The position numbers were made by a program, and so were the translations under genes. Below, in pieces: positions 34,810 through 45,230 of a DNA stretch of 64,000 nucleotides. The notes under the pieces were generated by a model, which saw nothing but the letters and a program-made list of their open reading frames with translations, did no database searches and was not told where the DNA came from. Where the stretch lies: positions 62,001-126,000 of the forward strand of contig NZ_JAUSRE010000005.1 in NCBI RefSeq assembly GCF_030811655.1, given 5' to 3'. Each line of letters begins with the position of its first letter. Position 1 is the first letter of the stretch. This stretch comes from Pseudarthrobacter enclensis (lineage in GTDB: Bacteria > Actinomycetota > Actinomycetes > Actinomycetales > Micrococcaceae).

Positions 34810-36050
34810 CTAGTAGTCGATTGCCGCGAGTTCGCGTTCCACAGCCTCGGTCAGGCGCTCTTCGAGGGCCGGAACCTTGATCTGCTGGATGATCTCGTTG
34901 AGGAAGCCACGGACCACCAGGCGGCGGGCAACATCCTCGGGGATGCCGCGTGCCATCAGGTAGAACAGGTGCTCGTCGTCGAACCGGCCGGTGGCGCTGG
35001 CGTGGCCGGCACCTTCGATCAGGCCGGTTTCGATCTCGAGGTTGGGCACGGAGTCCGCGCGGCAGCCGTCGGTGAGCACCAGGTTCTGGTTCTTCTCGTA
35101 GGAGTCGGTGCCTTCGGCCTGCTTCTGGATCAGGACGTCGCCAACCCACACCGTGTGCGCGCCCTTGCCCTGCAGGGCGCCCTTGTACAGGACGTTGGAC
35201 TTGCAGTTGGGCATGTTGTGGTCAACGAACGAGCGGTGCTCAAGATGCTGTCCGGCATCGGCGAAGTACAGGCCCAGGAGCTCGGCCTCTGCCCCTTCGC
35301 CGGAGAACCGGACGTTGGAGTTCAAGCGGACGATCTTCCCGCCGAGGGTCACGGCAATGTGCTTGTACACGGCGTCCTTGGCAACCTCGGCGTCGTGCTG
35401 CGCCAGGTGCTTGGCGTCGTCACCCCACAATTGCAGCGACACGACGGTGAGGTGGGCACCTTCGCGGACCAGGATTTCCACGTTGCCGTCGTGGTCGGCA
35501 GAGCCGTCGTGTTCGATGATCACGACGCCGCGGCTGTTGGCTCCGGCCTCGATGACCACGTGGGAGTTGCTGCGGAGGCCCGCGCCGTTGCCGGTCAGGA
35601 CAACGCGCACGGGAGCATCCAGCTCGGCGTTCGCCGGGATGGAGATCAGCTGGGCGTCACCGGCATTGGCGGAGGCGACCACAGCGGCGCGGTCGGCGGG
35701 GACCAGCGTGGCACCACGGGGGGCTTCGCCTGCGCGGAGGGTCCGCTGCGCCACGGCCGCGGGGGCTTCGACGGAAACGGCCAGGGCACCGGCCGCGGAC
35801 GGAGCGTCGGACAGCAGGTTGGCAAGTTCGCGCACCGGGGTGAAGCGCCATTCCTCTTCCCGGCCGTTGGGCAGGGCGAAGTCGGCCACGTCATGGCTGG
35901 TGAGGCGCTCAGCGCGCGAGGCCATCACCTGCGTGCCGTGGCTGTGGTGGCGGTCAACCTTGGAGGCGACCAGGTGTTCGCCTTCCTCGGTGAAGCCGGC
36001 GATCGACGGTGCGCCGATGCGCGCCTTTTCGGTAGTTGCTTCGGCAGTCA

Positions 36051-36051
<1 letters not shown>
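34810..36051 (-). CDS. sufD: Fe-S cluster assembly protein SufD
   Basis: A 413-residue scaffold subunit. An N-terminal helical region (EEWRFTPVREL near 80) is followed by the right-handed beta-helix core. In the C-terminal part are family blocks SADHDGNVEILV, EHRSFVDHNMPNCKSNVLYKGAL and HASATGRFDDEHLFYLMARGIPEDVARRLVVRGFL. It partners with SufB and SufC. Its ATG shares one base with the sufB stop (TAATG), so the two are translationally coupled. Confidence 0.95.
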
Positions 36052-37513
<1,462 letters not shown>

Positions 37514-37514
<1 letters not shown>

Positions 37515-38320
37515 CACGGCCTTTCTTGCTGATGGTTGATTACTTCGTCCAGGCCTGCGGGGGCTGCGGCCGGCACGGTGGCCGGTTTGGCAGACAGCCT
37601 GCCTGTAGGAATGTGGGTGGTGCAGACGTGCCCGCCGCGTGCCAGGGTGGAGAGCCGGCGTACGTCCACGCCTACCAGTCTTGAGAAGACTTCGGTTTCA
37701 ACGTCGCAGAACACCGGGAACCGGGCCGCGAGCTGCTGGATGGGGCAGTGGCCCTGGCAGAGCTGCACGCTGGACAGCGCGGCAGGCAGGGGGGCCTTGG
37801 CCTCGATGGAGGCGGCGGACGCCACGAAGTTGTCGCGGCTCAAAGCCGCAGACAGTGCCGTGGCGCGGTCCCGGATGTCCGGGCCGGCCTTTTCGATTTC
37901 GGGAGCGTAGCGCCGCTCCATGTCTGCGAACCGCTCCTCGGCGAAGGCGCGCACAGCGTCCGGGCCGGCAACTTTCTGCAGCTGCTGGAGCGCCAGGGCT
38001 GCAATATCGAGGTAGTCGTTGCCCAGGCTTGTCTGGCCCTGGGAGCTGAGGACGTAGCGGCGGGCGGGACGGCCTGCGCCTGCTCCCGGTTTCGCCACGC
38101 GCTTGACCTCGATGACGCCGGCGCGCGAAAGCTGGTCCAGGTGCCGGCGGACAGCCGCCGGGGTGAAGCCCAGCATGTCCCCCAGTTCAGCGGCACTGAC
38201 GGGTCCATGCTCCAAAACGGCGGCGAGGACCCGGTCCCGGGTGCGCTCGTCGGCCTCAGCCACAGGGCTGGAGGCGACAGGACCCGGCCCTGCCACAGGC
38301 ACAGCACTGGTATCGGTCAT
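37514..38320 (-). CDS. sufR: SufR-type Fe-S-sensing transcriptional repressor
   Basis: A 268-residue regulator. A winged helix-turn-helix lies at about 28-75 ([42 protein letters not shown]). The C-terminal half has Cys188-x3-Cys192, Cys205 and Cys233, the likely [Fe-S] ligands. In known systems the holo form represses the suf operon. It is the first gene of the operon and overlaps sufB by one base, consistent with autoregulation. ATG 38320 is chosen because longer frames enter the divergent promoter region. Confidence 0.92.
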
Positions 38321-38471
38321 GGAATACACAACACAATCATGTCGTAATTTAGTCCCGCACTCCAGTAAGGGCAGGCTGACCTTGGCCCCGCCGCCGCGCA
38401 AACTCCAGGGATTGCAAAATTCCCAAGGATAGGGCACCTTCCTGAAGGGCGGCTCCATATACTACATCCCG

Positions 38472-38477
38472 TAGAAT
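38472..38477 (+). promoter_or_regulatory. TAGAAT -10 box, leaderless arrangement
   Basis: TAGAAT ends 6 nt before GTG 38484. An in-frame GTG at 38481 is only 3 nt away, so 38484 is the better start. The 163-bp divergent gap to sufR should also hold the suf promoter, which I could not place with confidence. Confidence 0.45.
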
Positions 38478-38483
38478 ACTGTG

Positions 38484-39452
38484 GTGCGATCCCCCCAGTC
38501 CCCCGTCTTGTCCATCCATGGGCTCATCAAGGACGTTGGCCCCCTGTCCAGCCTGGACGGCAAGATGCTCAGGGTTGTCAGCGGTGTTTCCCTCGTTGCG
38601 GAGCGGGGACAGGTTACCGCCCTGCTCGGCGCGAACGGCGCCGGCAAGACAACAACCCTCGAATGCGCGCAGGGCCTGCAGAAGCGCACCGGCGGCAGCA
38701 TCTCGCTGCTGGGCCAGGATCCTGACACGGGGGGTGCCTCCCTGAGGTCTCGGGTGGGCGTGATGCTGCAGGACGGCGGCCTCCCGCCGTCGGCCAGGCC
38801 CCTGCCTTTGCTGCGGCACATCGCCGGCCTGTATGCCAATCCCTGGCCGCTGGATGACCTGGTGGGCCGGCTCGGCATCGACACCTTCAGCCGGACGGGT
38901 GTCCGCAGGCTCTCCGGCGGACAGAAGCAGCGCCTGGCACTGGCCGCAGCCCTGATCGGCAGGCCCGAAGTACTGTTCCTTGACGAGCCCAGCGCTGGCC
39001 TGGACCCGCAATCGCGGCAGCTGGTGTTCGACCTCATCGCCGAGCTGCGTGACAACGGGATGGGGATCATCCTGACCACGCACCTGATGGATGATGCGCA
39101 GCGGCTGGCGGACTACGTGTACATCATCGACGGCGGCCGAAACGTTGCGGAGGGCACGGTCCAGGAGCTGCTGCAACGCAGCCCTGTCACGGACCATGGC
39201 ACCGACCACGTGCGGACCCTGGTGTTTGAAGCCCCGTCGGGCCTGGACCTGGCGGCGGTGCTGCCGGACGACGTCGATGTTTCCGAGGCCCGCTCCGGCA
39301 GCTACACGGTGACCGGAGCACTAACGCCGCGCCACCTCTCCGCCCTTGCCCAGTGGTGGGAAGCGAAAGGCATCATGCCTGCCTCGATGAGCCTTGAGGC
39401 GCGTAGCCTTGAAGACGTCTTTTTGGACATTTCAGGAAAGGACATCCGATGA
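38484..39452 (+). CDS. ABC transporter ATP-binding protein (ABC-2 exporter)
   Basis: A 322-residue ATPase: Walker A GANGAGKTTTLECAQG, Q-loop VGVMLQDGGLPPS, signature LSGGQKQRLALAAAL, Walker B VLFLDEPSAGLDPQ and His in LTTHLMDDA. A C-terminal extension of about 90 residues follows the domain. It overlaps the permease gene by 4 bp and is next to ctaA, a recurring neighbourhood in actinobacteria between suf and heme A genes. The exported substrate is unknown. Confidence 0.9.
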   Translation: MRSPQSPVLSIHGLIKDVGPLSSLDGKMLRVVSGVSLVAERGQVTALLGANGAGKTTTLECAQGLQKRTGGSISLLGQDPDTGGASLRSRVGVMLQDGGLPPSARPLPLLRHIAGLYANPWPLDDLVGRLGIDTFSRTGVRRLSGGQKQRLALAAALIGRPEVLFLDEPSAGLDPQSRQLVFDLIAELRDNGMGIILTTHLMDDAQRLADYVYIIDGGRNVAEGTVQELLQRSPVTDHGTDHVRTLVFEAPSGLDLAAVLPDDVDVSEARSGSYTVTGALTPRHLSALAQWWEAKGIMPASMSLEARSLEDVFLDISGKDIR

Positions 39453-40216
39453 GCACCGCAGCGCTCCAGGACCAGCAGCAGCCCGCGTCCCTGCTGCGCC
39501 GCGTCCTGCTGCAGGGCCGGTATGAGGCACTGGCCATGCTGCGGAACGGCGAACAGCTGATCCTCGCAGTGGTTCTTCCGCTGCTGGCCCTGGTGGGGCT
39601 GACGGTGACCCCGATCCTGGACGGCATGGGCTCCAGCCGCATCAACGTGGCCGTCCCAGGGATCCTTGCACTGTGCGCGATGTCCACCGCCTTCACCGGC
39701 CAGGGCATCGCCACCGGATTCGACCGCCGCTACGGGGTGCTCCGGTTCCTGTCCACCACGCCACTGGGGCGTGGCGGACTGATTGCCGGCAAGATCCTTG
39801 CGGTCCTGGCCGTCCTGTGCATCCAGGTTGTGGTAGTGGGCCTTGTCGCCCTCGCCCTGGGCTGGCAGCCGGCCGCGGCGGGCTGGCTTCCGGGACTGGG
39901 GCTCCTCGCGCTGGGCGCGGCGGCTTTCACCGCGCTCGGGCTGCTGGTGGCCGGAACCGTGCGTCCCGAAGCCACGCTGGCCATCACCAACCTGTTGTGG
40001 ATCCTCCTTGGAGCCATGGGCGGCATCGTGCTCCCGGCCGAAAGGCTGCCCGCCGCCGCTCAGGCTGTCGTGCACTTCCTGCCTTCCGGCGCATTGGGCG
40101 AGTCGATGCGCGCCGCCTTCCTGGGCGGGGCCGTAAACGGCGGCGCCGCCCTCATCCTGCTGCTCTGGACGGTCATCGCCGGGGCAGCTGCCATCCGTTG
40201 GTTCAAGTGGAATTGA
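39449..40216 (+). CDS. ABC-2 type transporter permease
   Basis: A 255-residue membrane protein with six predicted helices, including VVLPLLALVGLTVTPIL, IAVLAVLCIQVVVVGLVALALGW-like and LLWILLGAMGGIVLP segments. The ABC-2 block NLLWILLGAMGGIVLPAERLP and the following HFLPSGALGESMRAAF are typical. It overlaps the ATPase gene by 4 bp and precedes ctaA by 7 bp, so the three genes are probably co-transcribed. A role in cytochrome oxidase maturation is possible from context only. Confidence 0.9.
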   Translation: MSTAALQDQQQPASLLRRVLLQGRYEALAMLRNGEQLILAVVLPLLALVGLTVTPILDGMGSSRINVAVPGILALCAMSTAFTGQGIATGFDRRYGVLRFLSTTPLGRGGLIAGKILAVLAVLCIQVVVVGLVALALGWQPAAAGWLPGLGLLALGAAAFTALGLLVAGTVRPEATLAITNLLWILLGAMGGIVLPAERLPAAAQAVVHFLPSGALGESMRAAFLGGAVNGGAALILLLWTVIAGAAAIRWFKWN

Positions 40217-40223
40217 GAAAATC

Positions 40224-41186
40224 GTGACCACGGCTTCACGCCTCCCCCAGATTGCCGGCCGCCTGGCGTCGCGGCTCCCCCGCACCGTGGACGTCCGGAT
40301 CCGCCGGCTCGCCGTCGCATCCCTGATCGGCCAGACGCTCCTGGTGGTCACCGGCGGCGCGGTCCGGCTCACGGCGTCCGGCCTCGGCTGCCCCACCTGG
40401 CCCCGCTGCACCTCGGACTCGCTGGTCAACACCCCGGCGATGGGCATCCACGGCTTCATCGAGTTCGGAAACCGGCTCCTGACGTTTGCCCTGGCCGCGG
40501 TGGCCGTCCTGATGCTGGTGTTCCTGTGGAACCTGCGCAAGGAACGCAAGGACCTCTTCCTGTTGGCGATCGGCCTCCTTGCCAGCATCCCGGCGCAGGC
40601 CGTCATCGGCGGAATCACCGTCCTCACCAACCTCAACCCCTGGGTTGTGGGCCTGCACTTCCTCGTGTCGATGGCCCTTGTGGTGTTCTCCACCCTCCTG
40701 GTCAACCGGGCCTATGGCCGCACGGGCCGTTTCCTGGCTGCCCCGCATGCCGCGCTGCCTGCTGTCCTGCGCCCGGTGACGTCCGCCGTCGCCCTTTTTT
40801 CCGCCGCCGCCGTGATTCTCGGCGTGGTGGTTACCGGCGCCGGCCCGCATGCCGGTGACGCCGACGCCCCCCGCAACAACCTTGACTGGGACCTGTTCTC
40901 GCACATCCACGCTGTACCCGCCTACCTGGTCACGGCCGGAACCGTAGTGGCACTGGTGCTGGTCTTCAGACGCCGCATCACGGGCCCGTTCCGGACCGCG
41001 GCCCTGATGCTGCTGGGCGTTACCGTGATCCAGGCCATCATTGGTTTCACCCAGTACTACAACGGCATTCCGGCCCTGCTGGTGGCGGCCCACATGCTCG
41101 GCGCGGCGCTGCTGATGGCCGCCTCGACGAACGCCTGGGACGTTGCCCATTCCAGCCCGGCGGAACGGGCCGGCGCTACGAAGTAA
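40224..41186 (+). CDS. ctaA: Heme A synthase
   Basis: A 320-residue membrane enzyme that oxidises the heme O methyl group to a formyl, giving heme A for aa3 oxidase. Eight helices are expected. Heme-ligand His are visible in IHGFIEFGNR, GLHFLVSMAL, HIHAVPAYLV and AAHMLGAALL. The extracytoplasmic Cys pair in GLGCPTWPRC matches Gram-positive CtaA. The start is GTG 40224, 7 bp after the ABC permease. A strong hairpin follows. Confidence 0.94.
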   Translation: MTTASRLPQIAGRLASRLPRTVDVRIRRLAVASLIGQTLLVVTGGAVRLTASGLGCPTWPRCTSDSLVNTPAMGIHGFIEFGNRLLTFALAAVAVLMLVFLWNLRKERKDLFLLAIGLLASIPAQAVIGGITVLTNLNPWVVGLHFLVSMALVVFSTLLVNRAYGRTGRFLAAPHAALPAVLRPVTSAVALFSAAAVILGVVVTGAGPHAGDADAPRNNLDWDLFSHIHAVPAYLVTAGTVVALVLVFRRRITGPFRTAALMLLGVTVIQAIIGFTQYYNGIPALLVAAHMLGAALLMAASTNAWDVAHSSPAERAGATK

Positions 41187-41211
41187 GCGCCCCGTCCGTC
41201 TGGAACGCCGG

Positions 41212-41246
41212 GAGGCGCCCCGCCCCTTCCGGGGACGGGGCGCCTC
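41212..41246 (+). terminator. Hairpin terminator after ctaA
   Basis: GAGGCGCCCCG (41212-41222) pairs with CGGGGCGCCTC (41236-41246). An inner CCCC/GGGG with one bulged A closes on a TTCC loop. It lies between the convergent ctaA and SulP genes. Confidence 0.75.
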
Positions 41247-41275
41247 TCTTCGGTTAAGGCCCTGGCGGTGTGGAG

Positions 41276-43543
41276 TTACCGGCCAGCCAGGACGCTTTCC
41301 TGGGCTCCGGCGTCGAACGCCGGATCCAGGTTCTCAATCCCGTCCGCCGTGATCCTGAGGACGCGCGCCGTGGCGATGTCGTAGAAGAGGCCGGTGGCCT
41401 GTACCCCGCCCCCGGCGATCGCTGGCCCCGCGACAGGATGGCTCTGCAGCTTTGCCAACTGCAACGCCACATTGACCATGGCCAGCTGGTCAACCACGCT
41501 GTAGCCGGCCGCCGCGGCCTGCATCCCGACGGGATGGCCCTCCTGCAGTTCCGCATAACTCGGCCGGGCATGGTCCAGCCACTGCCCAAACGCCGGGCCC
41601 AGCGAACTGTTGCTGCCGCCGTCGGCTTCCTCAAGCAGCGCCTTCATGGCGCCGCAGTTGGAGTGACCGCAAATGACCAGCGACTGCACCCCCAGGCCGT
41701 TCACGGCAAAAGACAGGGCTGAATCAACCGACGCTTCCTCGCCATGGCCGCACACTGCGTTGCCAATGTTCCGCAGGGTCAGCAGGTCCCCCGGACCACT
41801 GCTGGTGATGAGATTCGGATTGACCCGGGAGTCGACGCAGGCCACGAACAGGCTGTCCGGATTTTGCGCTTCCGCCAAGTCATGTACCAGCGGACGGACC
41901 TGGTGGGCGAACCGGCGGTGGTATTTGTTGATGCCGAGAAGCAGCGGCTCCTTCCTTGGGGGAAGTGGCAGTTCCGTTGCGTCTTCTCGGCGGGGTGCAC
42001 GCTGCGCGGCGTCCCTGAACACGGTGTTCCCGTGCTCCTCGATGTTGACGCTGCCGCCCGTGGCCCGGTGCTGCAGCTGCCAGGCGATGAGGGCTTCACG
42101 GAAGGAATGGTCCACGTAGTCGGCGTTCAGCTCCACTACAACGTCCGCCCCGCCGGGGACAGCCTGGAGGACGCCGCTGAGCTTGGGCAGCGCGAAGAAG
42201 CTGCATGAGCCGGCAATGGTCACCCGCCACGGCGACGACGGCGCGGCGGGCCGGTGGGCCTGGATGGGGGCCCGCAGGACGCGCCACAGCACGCTGGCCG
42301 CGGCAAGTGCCAGGCCCATCATGACGCCTTCAAGCAGGTTCAGGAACACTACGCAGAGCAGGGTCACCACGTAGATGGCGAAGTCCCCGGTCCGCAGGCT
42401 GGTCCTGATTTCTGCCAGCTTGATGAGCCGCGCACCGATCACCACCAGCAGGCCGGCCAGGACAGCAAGCGGGATCAGCTGGATCAGGCCGGCAAAAAGG
42501 GCCGAGAATGCAAGGACCCAGACGCCATGCAGCACGGCGGACGCCCGGCTGGCGGCGCCAGCCTCCACGTTGGTGGCGCTGCGGACGATTACGCCGGTTA
42601 CAGGCAGGCCGCCCAGTGACCCGGAAACGATGTTTGCGGCTCCCTGGCCGATGAGCTCCCTGTTGAGGTTGGTCCGTGGACCGGTCTGCATTTTGTCCAC
42701 GGCAACGGCGGACAGGAGGGACTCGATGCTCGCGATCAAAGCCATGGTCAGGATGGCAAAGGCGAAGGCCCGCCAGTTTCCGTCGGGGAGCTGGGGCGGG
42801 GCGATGGCATCCAGGATCGAGCCGTCCAGCGGGATGCGTTCGACCCCCGGCGCAAAGGCGACAGCAAGTGAGGTGCCTGCCGCGACGGCGGCAAGGGGGC
42901 CGGGGACACGCCTGGCAGCTGCCGGCAGGAACTTCCAGCCGAGGAGGATGGCCACGACGGCAAGTCCCAGGAGGGCGGCGTGCAGGTCCAGGTCGGTGAT
43001 GGCAGCGGGAAGGGCGGCAAGGTTTTCAAAGGCTGAGCCGGCGGGCTTCGAGCCCAGAAGAACGTGGAGCTGCTGCAGGATGATGGTGACGCCGATGCCG
43101 GCCAGCATGGCCTTGACCACCACCGGTGACACGGCCAGGGCAGCCCTGCCCACGCGGCTGATGCCCAGCAGGAGTTGCACGACGCCCGCCGCGGCGGTGA
43201 CGGCGCAGGTCACCTGCCACCCGAATTCCTGGACCAGGCCGGCGACGACGACGGTCAGCCCGGCCGCCGGTCCGCTCACCTGGAGCGGCGAGCCGCCAAG
43301 GCTGCCTGCCACGACGCCGCCCACGGCCGCGGCGATGAGGCCGGCCATGACGGGCGCTCCGGAGGCTGCGGCGATGCCCAGCGAAAGCGGAAGGGCCACC
43401 AGGAACACCACCAGGGAGGCCGGCACGTCCGCACCCAGATGCCGGGGCAGGCGCGGCCGCCGCAATGTGAAGCGGCCGGACTTTTCCTTGGATCCTGGCG
43501 GGCTGTGGCTGGGAGCGGGGAATGCGGCGGGACGGGCTTCCAT
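41276..43543 (-). CDS. SulP anion transporter fused to beta-carbonic anhydrase
   Basis: A 755-residue two-enzyme fusion. The N-terminal half is a SulP (SLC26-type) transporter with 10-14 helices. Family blocks include PLSLGIAAASGAPVMAGL, SGPAAGLTVVVAG and GSLGGLPVTGVIVRSATNVEAGA. A STAS-like linker follows (about 440-500). The C-terminal domain is a beta-carbonic anhydrase with zinc ligands Cys569, His627 and Cys630, and the Asp571/Arg573 dyad of ACVDSR. It probably imports bicarbonate or another anion and couples it to CO2 hydration. ATG 43543 has AAAGGAAA about 6 nt upstream. It sits between ctaA and ctaB, with a repeat-rich upstream region. Confidence 0.92.
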   Translation of the reverse strand: MEARPAAFPAPSHSPPGSKEKSGRFTLRRPRLPRHLGADVPASLVVFLVALPLSLGIAAASGAPVMAGLIAAAVGGVVAGSLGGSPLQVSGPAAGLTVVVAGLVQEFGWQVTCAVTAAAGVVQLLLGISRVGRAALAVSPVVVKAMLAGIGVTIILQQLHVLLGSKPAGSAFENLAALPAAITDLDLHAALLGLAVVAILLGWKFLPAAARRVPGPLAAVAAGTSLAVAFAPGVERIPLDGSILDAIAPPQLPDGNWRAFAFAILTMALIASIESLLSAVAVDKMQTGPRTNLNRELIGQGAANIVSGSLGGLPVTGVIVRSATNVEAGAASRASAVLHGVWVLAFSALFAGLIQLIPLAVLAGLLVVIGARLIKLAEIRTSLRTGDFAIYVVTLLCVVFLNLLEGVMMGLALAAASVLWRVLRAPIQAHRPAAPSSPWRVTIAGSCSFFALPKLSGVLQAVPGGADVVVELNADYVDHSFREALIAWQLQHRATGGSVNIEEHGNTVFRDAAQRAPRREDATELPLPPRKEPLLLGINKYHRRFAHQVRPLVHDLAEAQNPDSLFVACVDSRVNPNLITSSGPGDLLTLRNIGNAVCGHGEEASVDSALSFAVNGLGVQSLVICGHSNCGAMKALLEEADGGSNSSLGPAFGQWLDHARPSYAELQEGHPVGMQAAAAGYSVVDQLAMVNVALQLAKLQSHPVAGPAIAGGGVQATGLFYDIATARVLRITADGIENLDPAFDAGAQESVLAGR

Positions 43544-43588
43544 TGTATTTTCCTTTTCAACAGGGGGAAGGGTCCGCTCCACCGTAAG

Positions 43589-43662
43589 CAGTTCATAACT
43601 GTAAATGACAGAAAAGGTGACAGATATGACAAAGATGTCATATCGTTCGTTGGGGCAACGAA
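43589..43662 (-). promoter_or_regulatory. Operator cluster upstream of the SulP-carbonic anhydrase gene
   Basis: Three inverted repeats lie within 74 bp: CAGTT-3-AACTG (43589-43601), GATATGACA-4-TGTCATATC (43623-43631/43636-43644) and TTCGTTG-3-CAACGAA (43646-43652/43656-43662). TGACA half-sites also occur at 43606-43610 and 43618-43622, as well as inside the second repeat. The base composition is AT-rich against its surroundings. It lies 46-119 bp upstream of the start, where a repressor or activator would bind. Confidence 0.6.
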
Positions 43663-43763
43663 TTGGGCAGGGCAGCTGGACGTCAGCCGTGGCCTCGTTT
43701 TGCGCTTAAGACAACGCGGCGGCCCCCACAGAATATGGGAGCCGCCGGGTGCGTTTCGGTTCT

Positions 43764-44720
43764 CTAGCGGATAATGGCGTGCCCAATGAACGGGTCCACA
43801 GCAAGTGCGATGAAGAGCAGCGTCAGGTAGCTGATGGAGCCGTGGAATACCTTCATGGCGCGCTTGTCCGGAATGTCCTCACGCTGGGCGCGGGCGTAGA
43901 GGGCGTGGGATTCGTACAGGAACCAGGCGCCGGCAAGGACGGCGGTAACGGTGTAGACCCACCCGGCACCGCCGGCCGGAACCATCAGCAGGGAGCAGGC
44001 CACCATGGCCCATGCGTAGAGAACCACCTGGACGGACACGACTTTGGCGCCAGCAATCGCTCCCAGCATGGGGACGTTGGCGTTCCGGTAATCCTCGCCG
44101 TAGCGCATGGAGAGCGGCCAGTAGTGCGGCGGAGTCCACAGGAAGATCACCATGAACAGGATGACGGCGGGCCACTCCACAGAGTTGGTCACCGCGGCCC
44201 AGGCAATCAGCACAGGGAAGCAGCCCGCGGCACCTCCCCACACGATGTTCTGCGCGGTGCGGCGCTTGAGGATCATGGTGTAGATGACCACGTAGAAGAA
44301 GATGGCGCCGAGCCCCAGCCAGGCGGAGAGCGGGTTCGCTCCGAACCACAGGATTACGATGGCGGCTGCGCCGAGCAGCCAGGAAAAGACCAGGGCCTCG
44401 CGGGGGGTGACTTCACCGGTAACCAGCGGCCTGTTCTCGGTCCGATGCATCAGCTTGTCGATGTCGCGGTCAATGTAGCAGTTGAAGGCACCCGCGCTGC
44501 CGGCGGCAAAGGCCCCGCCCACCAGCGTGGCAAGGATCAGCCCGATGGAGGGGAAACCCCGCTGGGCGTAGATCATGGTGGGAAGCGTGCTCACCAGGAG
44601 CAGTTCGATCACGCGAGGCTTGGTGAGGGCGAGATACGCCTTGGCCTTACGGGCAAACCCGGCACCGGAGGCCCGGGATGCGTTCAGCGGCGTATCTGTA
44701 GTGCTCACGGTGGCAGTCAC
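43764..44720 (-). CDS. ctaB: Protoheme IX farnesyltransferase (heme O synthase)
   Basis: A 318-residue UbiA-family membrane prenyltransferase that adds a farnesyl group to heme B, the step before CtaA. The first Asp-rich motif is [21 protein letters not shown], and [14 protein letters not shown] is near the second. About nine helices are predicted. GTG 44720 ([13 protein letters not shown]) is chosen by family start; GTG 44708 four codons later is an alternative. The frame stays open a further 192 bp upstream with poor residues. It is divergent from tkt, a conserved actinobacterial pairing. Confidence 0.93.
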   Translation of the reverse strand: MTATVSTTDTPLNASRASGAGFARKAKAYLALTKPRVIELLLVSTLPTMIYAQRGFPSIGLILATLVGGAFAAGSAGAFNCYIDRDIDKLMHRTENRPLVTGEVTPREALVFSWLLGAAAIVILWFGANPLSAWLGLGAIFFYVVIYTMILKRRTAQNIVWGGAAGCFPVLIAWAAVTNSVEWPAVILFMVIFLWTPPHYWPLSMRYGEDYRNANVPMLGAIAGAKVVSVQVVLYAWAMVACSLLMVPAGGAGWVYTVTAVLAGAWFLYESHALYARAQREDIPDKRAMKVFHGSISYLTLLFIALAVDPFIGHAIIR

Positions 44721-45230
44721 CCGTTCTGTATGGCGGTTGAGGCTGGCAATGCAGCTCCGGTCGTGCGGCCCGGACCCGGGCACGGCACGAAGGAAAGAAT
44801 TATGTGTGGTGCGTGCAACAGCCGGGGAACCCCGGGCGGCGAAAGTGATGCGCACCCGGCGTTGGCCTCCGAATATCATACCGCGCCGCGGGCCCCGCCC
44901 CTGCCCCGCCATATGCGCACATGATTGCTCGCGGGCCCATTCGAGCAGATTAACTCAACCCTCCGTGACGCTGATTCATAAAAGGGGAAATTGCGTCCAC
45001 AACGTGAGATTTGGGCCGCCCGGAGTATGGATAAGAGCTAAGCTGTCACCAGATCAGCACGCAGCAAGAAAGCGGTGGAAAACGCATTCCCGCTGCTGTC
45101 CGTGGCTGATGGCAAGGATCAACGTTTCGATGGTGAACGGCTGGTACACACACCGCAGCGGCCGCCCACAGCGCGCTCTGATGGATCCGGTGTACCGGCC
45201 GCCGCCAGCACAGAGAGGGGCCCGGTTTTC
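44721..45230. other. 510-bp divergent region between ctaB and tkt
   Basis: No convincing gene, although frames run open from both flanks. On the minus strand CATAAT (44804-44799) could be the ctaB -10 with a leader of about 70 nt. A CCGGGG/CCCCGG hairpin lies near 44823-44838, flanked by GTGCG/CGCAC arms. Towards tkt, TTGGGC near 45009 and the TAAGAG/TAAGCT boxes near 45031-45044 are promoter candidates, implying a leader of about 190 nt. A GAGAGGGG Shine-Dalgarno lies 11 nt before GTG 45231. Confidence 0.4.

Noticed and set aside
38321..38350. AT-rich stretch in front of sufR as a SufR operator
   Set aside because: ACACAACA and TGTCGT elements are present but do not form a symmetric site of known spacing; not enough to call without comparison to orthologues.
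44790..44880. GTGCG/CGCAC-bracketed hairpin between ctaB and tkt as a riboswitch
   Set aside because: The arms are short and no known riboswitch core was recognised; left as part of the intergenic description.
43764..44912. 64-residue N-terminal extension of CtaB
   Set aside because: Composition is poor (many Arg/Gly) and the UbiA-family protein begins near GTG 44720; the open frame reflects GC content.
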